A stretch of 7,699 nucleotides of DNA from Bacteriovoracaceae bacterium (GTDB lineage Bacteria > Bdellovibrionota > Bacteriovoracia > Bacteriovoracales > Bacteriovoracaceae), in contig JAKLJM010000094.1 of the NCBI GenBank assembly GCA_023151145.1, positions 1 to 7,699 of the forward strand, given 5' to 3'. This document shows positions 5,633 through 7,699 of the stretch, one piece after another. A program made the position numbers and the translations under genes. Every line of letters begins with the position of its first letter. The first letter of the stretch is position 1. The notes below the pieces were generated by a model, which saw only the letters and a list, made by a program, of their open reading frames with translations, was not told the DNA's origin and searched no databases.

Positions 5633-7003
5633 ATGAGTGAATTTAAAGTAGGACTTTTAGCACTAGCTACAATTATTGTTGTGGCCGTAATGTCATTAAA
5701 AATTACTTCAAACCAATCTGGATTTGGAGAATATAAAACATTTCGAACTATTGTTCGTGATGCTTCTGGTATTTTTCCAAAAACTCCCATCAAAGTTGCC
5801 GGTATTAACGCCGGAAGAATCGTAGACATTCAGCTTGAAGGTAATCAAGCGATGATTAAGTTCGAAATTTTAAAAAAAATCGGAGTGACAAAAAATTCTA
5901 AGCTAAGAATTAAGACCGTTGGTTTCTTAGGTGACAAGTATCTTGAAATTTATATTGGTGATTCCCAAGACATGTTAAAAGAATATGACTTTCTTGATTC
6001 TGAAGAAGCGGCAGGGATAGAAAATTTAGTTAAAGATACCACTGAAATTTTAGGTGAAGTGAAAACGATCGTGAATAGTTTGAAATCATCTATCGCTCCT
6101 GAGGGCGAAGAGGCTCCAGTGACTGCCATTTTAAATGGCGTTAAAGAAGTTGTCGCCAACACTCGTGAAGTAACGGCAACGTTAAGAAGAACAATGACTA
6201 ATAATGAAGAAAAAATGAATAATATCATTGCTAATTTAGAGTCATTTTCTTATGAGATTGCTTATCAAGTAGATAAAGCCAATCAAGATTCGGCCATGTC
6301 GGATGTTAAACAAATTTTAGCAAACACTCAAAAACTAACTAGTGATCTGCAGGCGATTGTCGCCGATGTAAAACGTGGAAAAGGAACACTTGGTAAACTT
6401 GTCGCAGAAGATGAAATCGCTGATCAAGTGAAAGACACGTTATCTAGTGTGCAGAAATTAGTAGGAAAGGCAGATGCGATACGAACGGAGCTAGAAGTTT
6501 TCACCGGAGCTAATACCGAAAGTGGAGCAAATAGCGAAGTGGGTTTAAGAATATTCCCATCACCTGAAAGATTTTATTTATTAGGAATAGCGACTTCAGA
6601 GTTTGGTCCGGAATATGAAAAAGAGACAACGACTGTAACGAACGGGACAACTTCTTTTGAAACCAAAAGAGAAAGAGAAAAAGATACATATAGATTTAAT
6701 ATTCAAGTTGGACGAAAAATTCATGATTTTGCCGTTCGAGGTGGTTTAATTGAATCCACTGGTGGTGTCGGGATAGATTATTTTATACCAACTTTTGGAA
6801 CAAAATTTTCTCTGGAAGTTTTTGATTATAGAAAAAATATTGGTCCAAATGTTAGGGTTTCAGCAGAGGCGCAGATTTGGAATGTACTATACGGGCGCGC
6901 TACGATGGAAGATAGTGTGAGAAAAGAGCGCAGCGGAACTGTAAGTGCTGGATTAAGATTCAACGATGAAGATTTAAAAGGACTTCTAGGATTTTTCCTA
7001 TAA
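5633..7003 (+). CDS. mlaD: MlaD-type MCE domain protein with long helical region and beta-rich C-terminal domain
   Basis: Substrate-binding MCE subunit of the lipid transporter. Residues 4-22 (FKVGLLALATIIVVAVMSL) form one N-terminal inner-membrane anchor. Residues about 35-112 are the MCE domain, with the hallmark PIKVAGINAGRIVDI (52-66) and TVGFLGDKYLEI (95-106). Residues about 125-290 are helical, including repeated Val/Leu-spaced stretches and KRGKGTLGKLVAEDE (247-261), a motif often seen after MCE domains in long family members. Residues 303-456 are beta-rich: RFYLLGIAT, YRFNIQVGRKI, FAVRGGLIESTGGVGIDYFI and TVSAGLRF resemble amphipathic outer-membrane strands, ending LLGFFL. At 456 residues it is about 2.5 times E. 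coli MlaD. AAGGA lies 10 nt before the ATG. The symbol mlaD is by family and context; the C-terminal half makes it a distinct architecture. Confidence 0.9.
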   Translation: MSEFKVGLLALATIIVVAVMSLKITSNQSGFGEYKTFRTIVRDASGIFPKTPIKVAGINAGRIVDIQLEGNQAMIKFEILKKIGVTKNSKLRIKTVGFLGDKYLEIYIGDSQDMLKEYDFLDSEEAAGIENLVKDTTEILGEVKTIVNSLKSSIAPEGEEAPVTAILNGVKEVVANTREVTATLRRTMTNNEEKMNNIIANLESFSYEIAYQVDKANQDSAMSDVKQILANTQKLTSDLQAIVADVKRGKGTLGKLVAEDEIADQVKDTLSSVQKLVGKADAIRTELEVFTGANTESGANSEVGLRIFPSPERFYLLGIATSEFGPEYEKETTTVTNGTTSFETKREREKDTYRFNIQVGRKIHDFAVRGGLIESTGGVGIDYFIPTFGTKFSLEVFDYRKNIGPNVRVSAEAQIWNVLYGRATMEDSVRKERSGTVSAGLRFNDEDLKGLLGFFL

Positions 7004-7023
7004 GGATAACAATAAGATAAAAA

Positions 7024-7699
7024 ATGATGGATAGAAACTGGTTAATCCGCACAACACAATTTCAAATTTTAGGACCAATCTCAAAAGAGAAGATTCTAGA
7101 ATTTTATAAAAAAGGTGCCCTCGGTCCAGACGATGAAATTTGTTCTGGCAACGGCTATTGGTTTTCAATTAAAGAGAAAGATTTAATTGAAAAATATTTA
7201 ACCGGAGATTTACCACAAAGTTTCAATCCTATATCAGAAGCTCCAACAGTTGTAGCCTTAAAGGCAATGGGGGATCAAACCTCTTCATTGAATCGAGCTG
7301 TGACATCAAAAGCCACATCTCCTGATCAAACCTTAGTTCTATCTACCAGCATTCTTACCGATCAAAATGGACTTAGCTCTCAATCTGAAGCCACGCAAGT
7401 CGTGAACCTCAAAGATTTACATAACACAAATGAAAATGAAAAAGTTCCGGCAAAGTCTGATTTAGAATACCCGGACATGGTGGTTCCGAAAAAAGATGAT
7501 TTAGAATATCCAGATATGCTTGCTCCAAAAAAAGAAGATTTAGAGTATCCAACATTAACATTGGATTTAGAGTCATCTGCACCAGTTAAGAACCAAAATT
7601 CTATGAAGTATCCGATTCCTTCAGCAGAAACGTTACATAGTGAAAGTACAGATCCGGTTCATCTACCAAAAGATGATGATCTTGCTTATCCTGATATGA
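7024..7699 (+). CDS. GYF_2-domain protein with DLEYPDM repeats (partial, open at right edge)
   Basis: An open frame of 225 codons with no stop before the window ends. Residues 6-58 match the GYF_2 pattern: a leading Trp (WLIRT), GPIS (17-20), a helix KEKILEFYKKGAL, then DDEICSGNGYWFSI with the second Trp46. Such domains are thought to bind peptides or partners; the role here is unknown. Residues 65-145 are Ser/Thr/Gln/Asn-rich and probably disordered. From residue 146 the sequence DLEYPDM recurs every 13 residues (146, 159, with a degenerate third copy at 172), then more loosely as MKYPIP and DLAYPDM at the edge. No signal peptide is visible. The start is either of two adjacent ATGs (7024 or 7027); the Shine-Dalgarno is poor (AAGA at 7014-7017), while a better AAGGA at 7002-7006 is too distant. 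The gap to mlaD is 20 nt, so it may be the last or a middle gene of the operon. Confidence 0.75.
   Translation, partial: MMDRNWLIRTTQFQILGPISKEKILEFYKKGALGPDDEICSGNGYWFSIKEKDLIEKYLTGDLPQSFNPISEAPTVVALKAMGDQTSSLNRAVTSKATSPDQTLVLSTSILTDQNGLSSQSEATQVVNLKDLHNTNENEKVPAKSDLEYPDMVVPKKDDLEYPDMLAPKKEDLEYPTLTLDLESSAPVKNQNSMKYPIPSAETLHSESTDPVHLPKDDDLAYPDM
7459..7554 (+). repeat. 39-nt (13-residue) tandem coding repeat, DLEYPDM motif
   Basis: Units begin at 7459, 7498 and 7537, exactly 39 nt apart. They encode DLEYPDMVVPKKD, DLEYPDMLAPKKE and a diverged DLEYPTLTLDLES. A further related motif, DDLAYPDM, occurs at 7678-7698, where the window ends. Codons differ between copies (TAC/TAT, CCG/CCA, GAC/GAT), so the peptide rather than the DNA appears to be conserved. 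Confidence 0.85.

Noticed and set aside
5626..6228. Minus-strand open frames within the MCE gene, the longest 92 codons
   Set aside because: They are antisense to the conserved MCE domain and its following helical region, and their composition mirrors the sense codons. No start signal was found.

Overview
The window looks like chromosomal DNA from an AT-rich Gram-negative bacterium. My best guess is the Bdellovibrionota/Bacteriovoracales group or a related 'delta-type' lineage. This is inferred from low GC, a complete MCE/Mla lipid-transport set (which implies an outer membrane), the yceD-rpmF pair, and lineage-style proteins (a degenerate receiver protein and a GYF_2 protein with YPD repeats). 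No single marker proves the taxon.

Layout. On the minus strand, a DUF177/YceD gene (224-739) reads into rpmF (ribosomal protein L32), which runs off the left edge at base 1. A 127-bp divergent intergenic region (740-866) separates this pair from everything else, which is all on the plus strand. First comes a shikimate-kinase-like gene (867-1385). Next is a tightly packed block: an unrecognised 486-residue protein with a receiver-like N-terminus (1458-2918), alanine racemase alr (2908-4047), mlaE-type permease (4047-4868), mlaF-type ATPase (4865-5614), a long mlaD-type MCE protein (5633-7003), and an open-ended gene for a GYF_2-domain protein with acidic DLEYPDM repeats (7024 to the right edge).

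The genes from the receiver-like protein to mlaF overlap by 11, 1 and 4 nt. They are probably co-transcribed and translationally coupled, with mlaD and the GYF_2 gene following after short gaps. A good sigma70-like promoter candidate for this operon lies across the aroK stop codon (1372-1400).

How the genes fit together. Alanine racemase supplies D-alanine for peptidoglycan. MlaE, MlaF and MlaD form an inner-membrane ABC/MCE complex that moves phospholipid between membranes. The MCE protein is far longer than E. coli MlaD (456 versus about 183 residues). It ends in a beta-rich, outer-membrane-like domain, so one polypeptide might bridge the envelope. No mlaB or mlaC is seen inside the window. 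The operon therefore has a cell-envelope theme, with two uncharacterised proteins at its two ends. There is no mobile element, CRISPR array, tRNA or rRNA, and no gene-free stretch over 300 bases.
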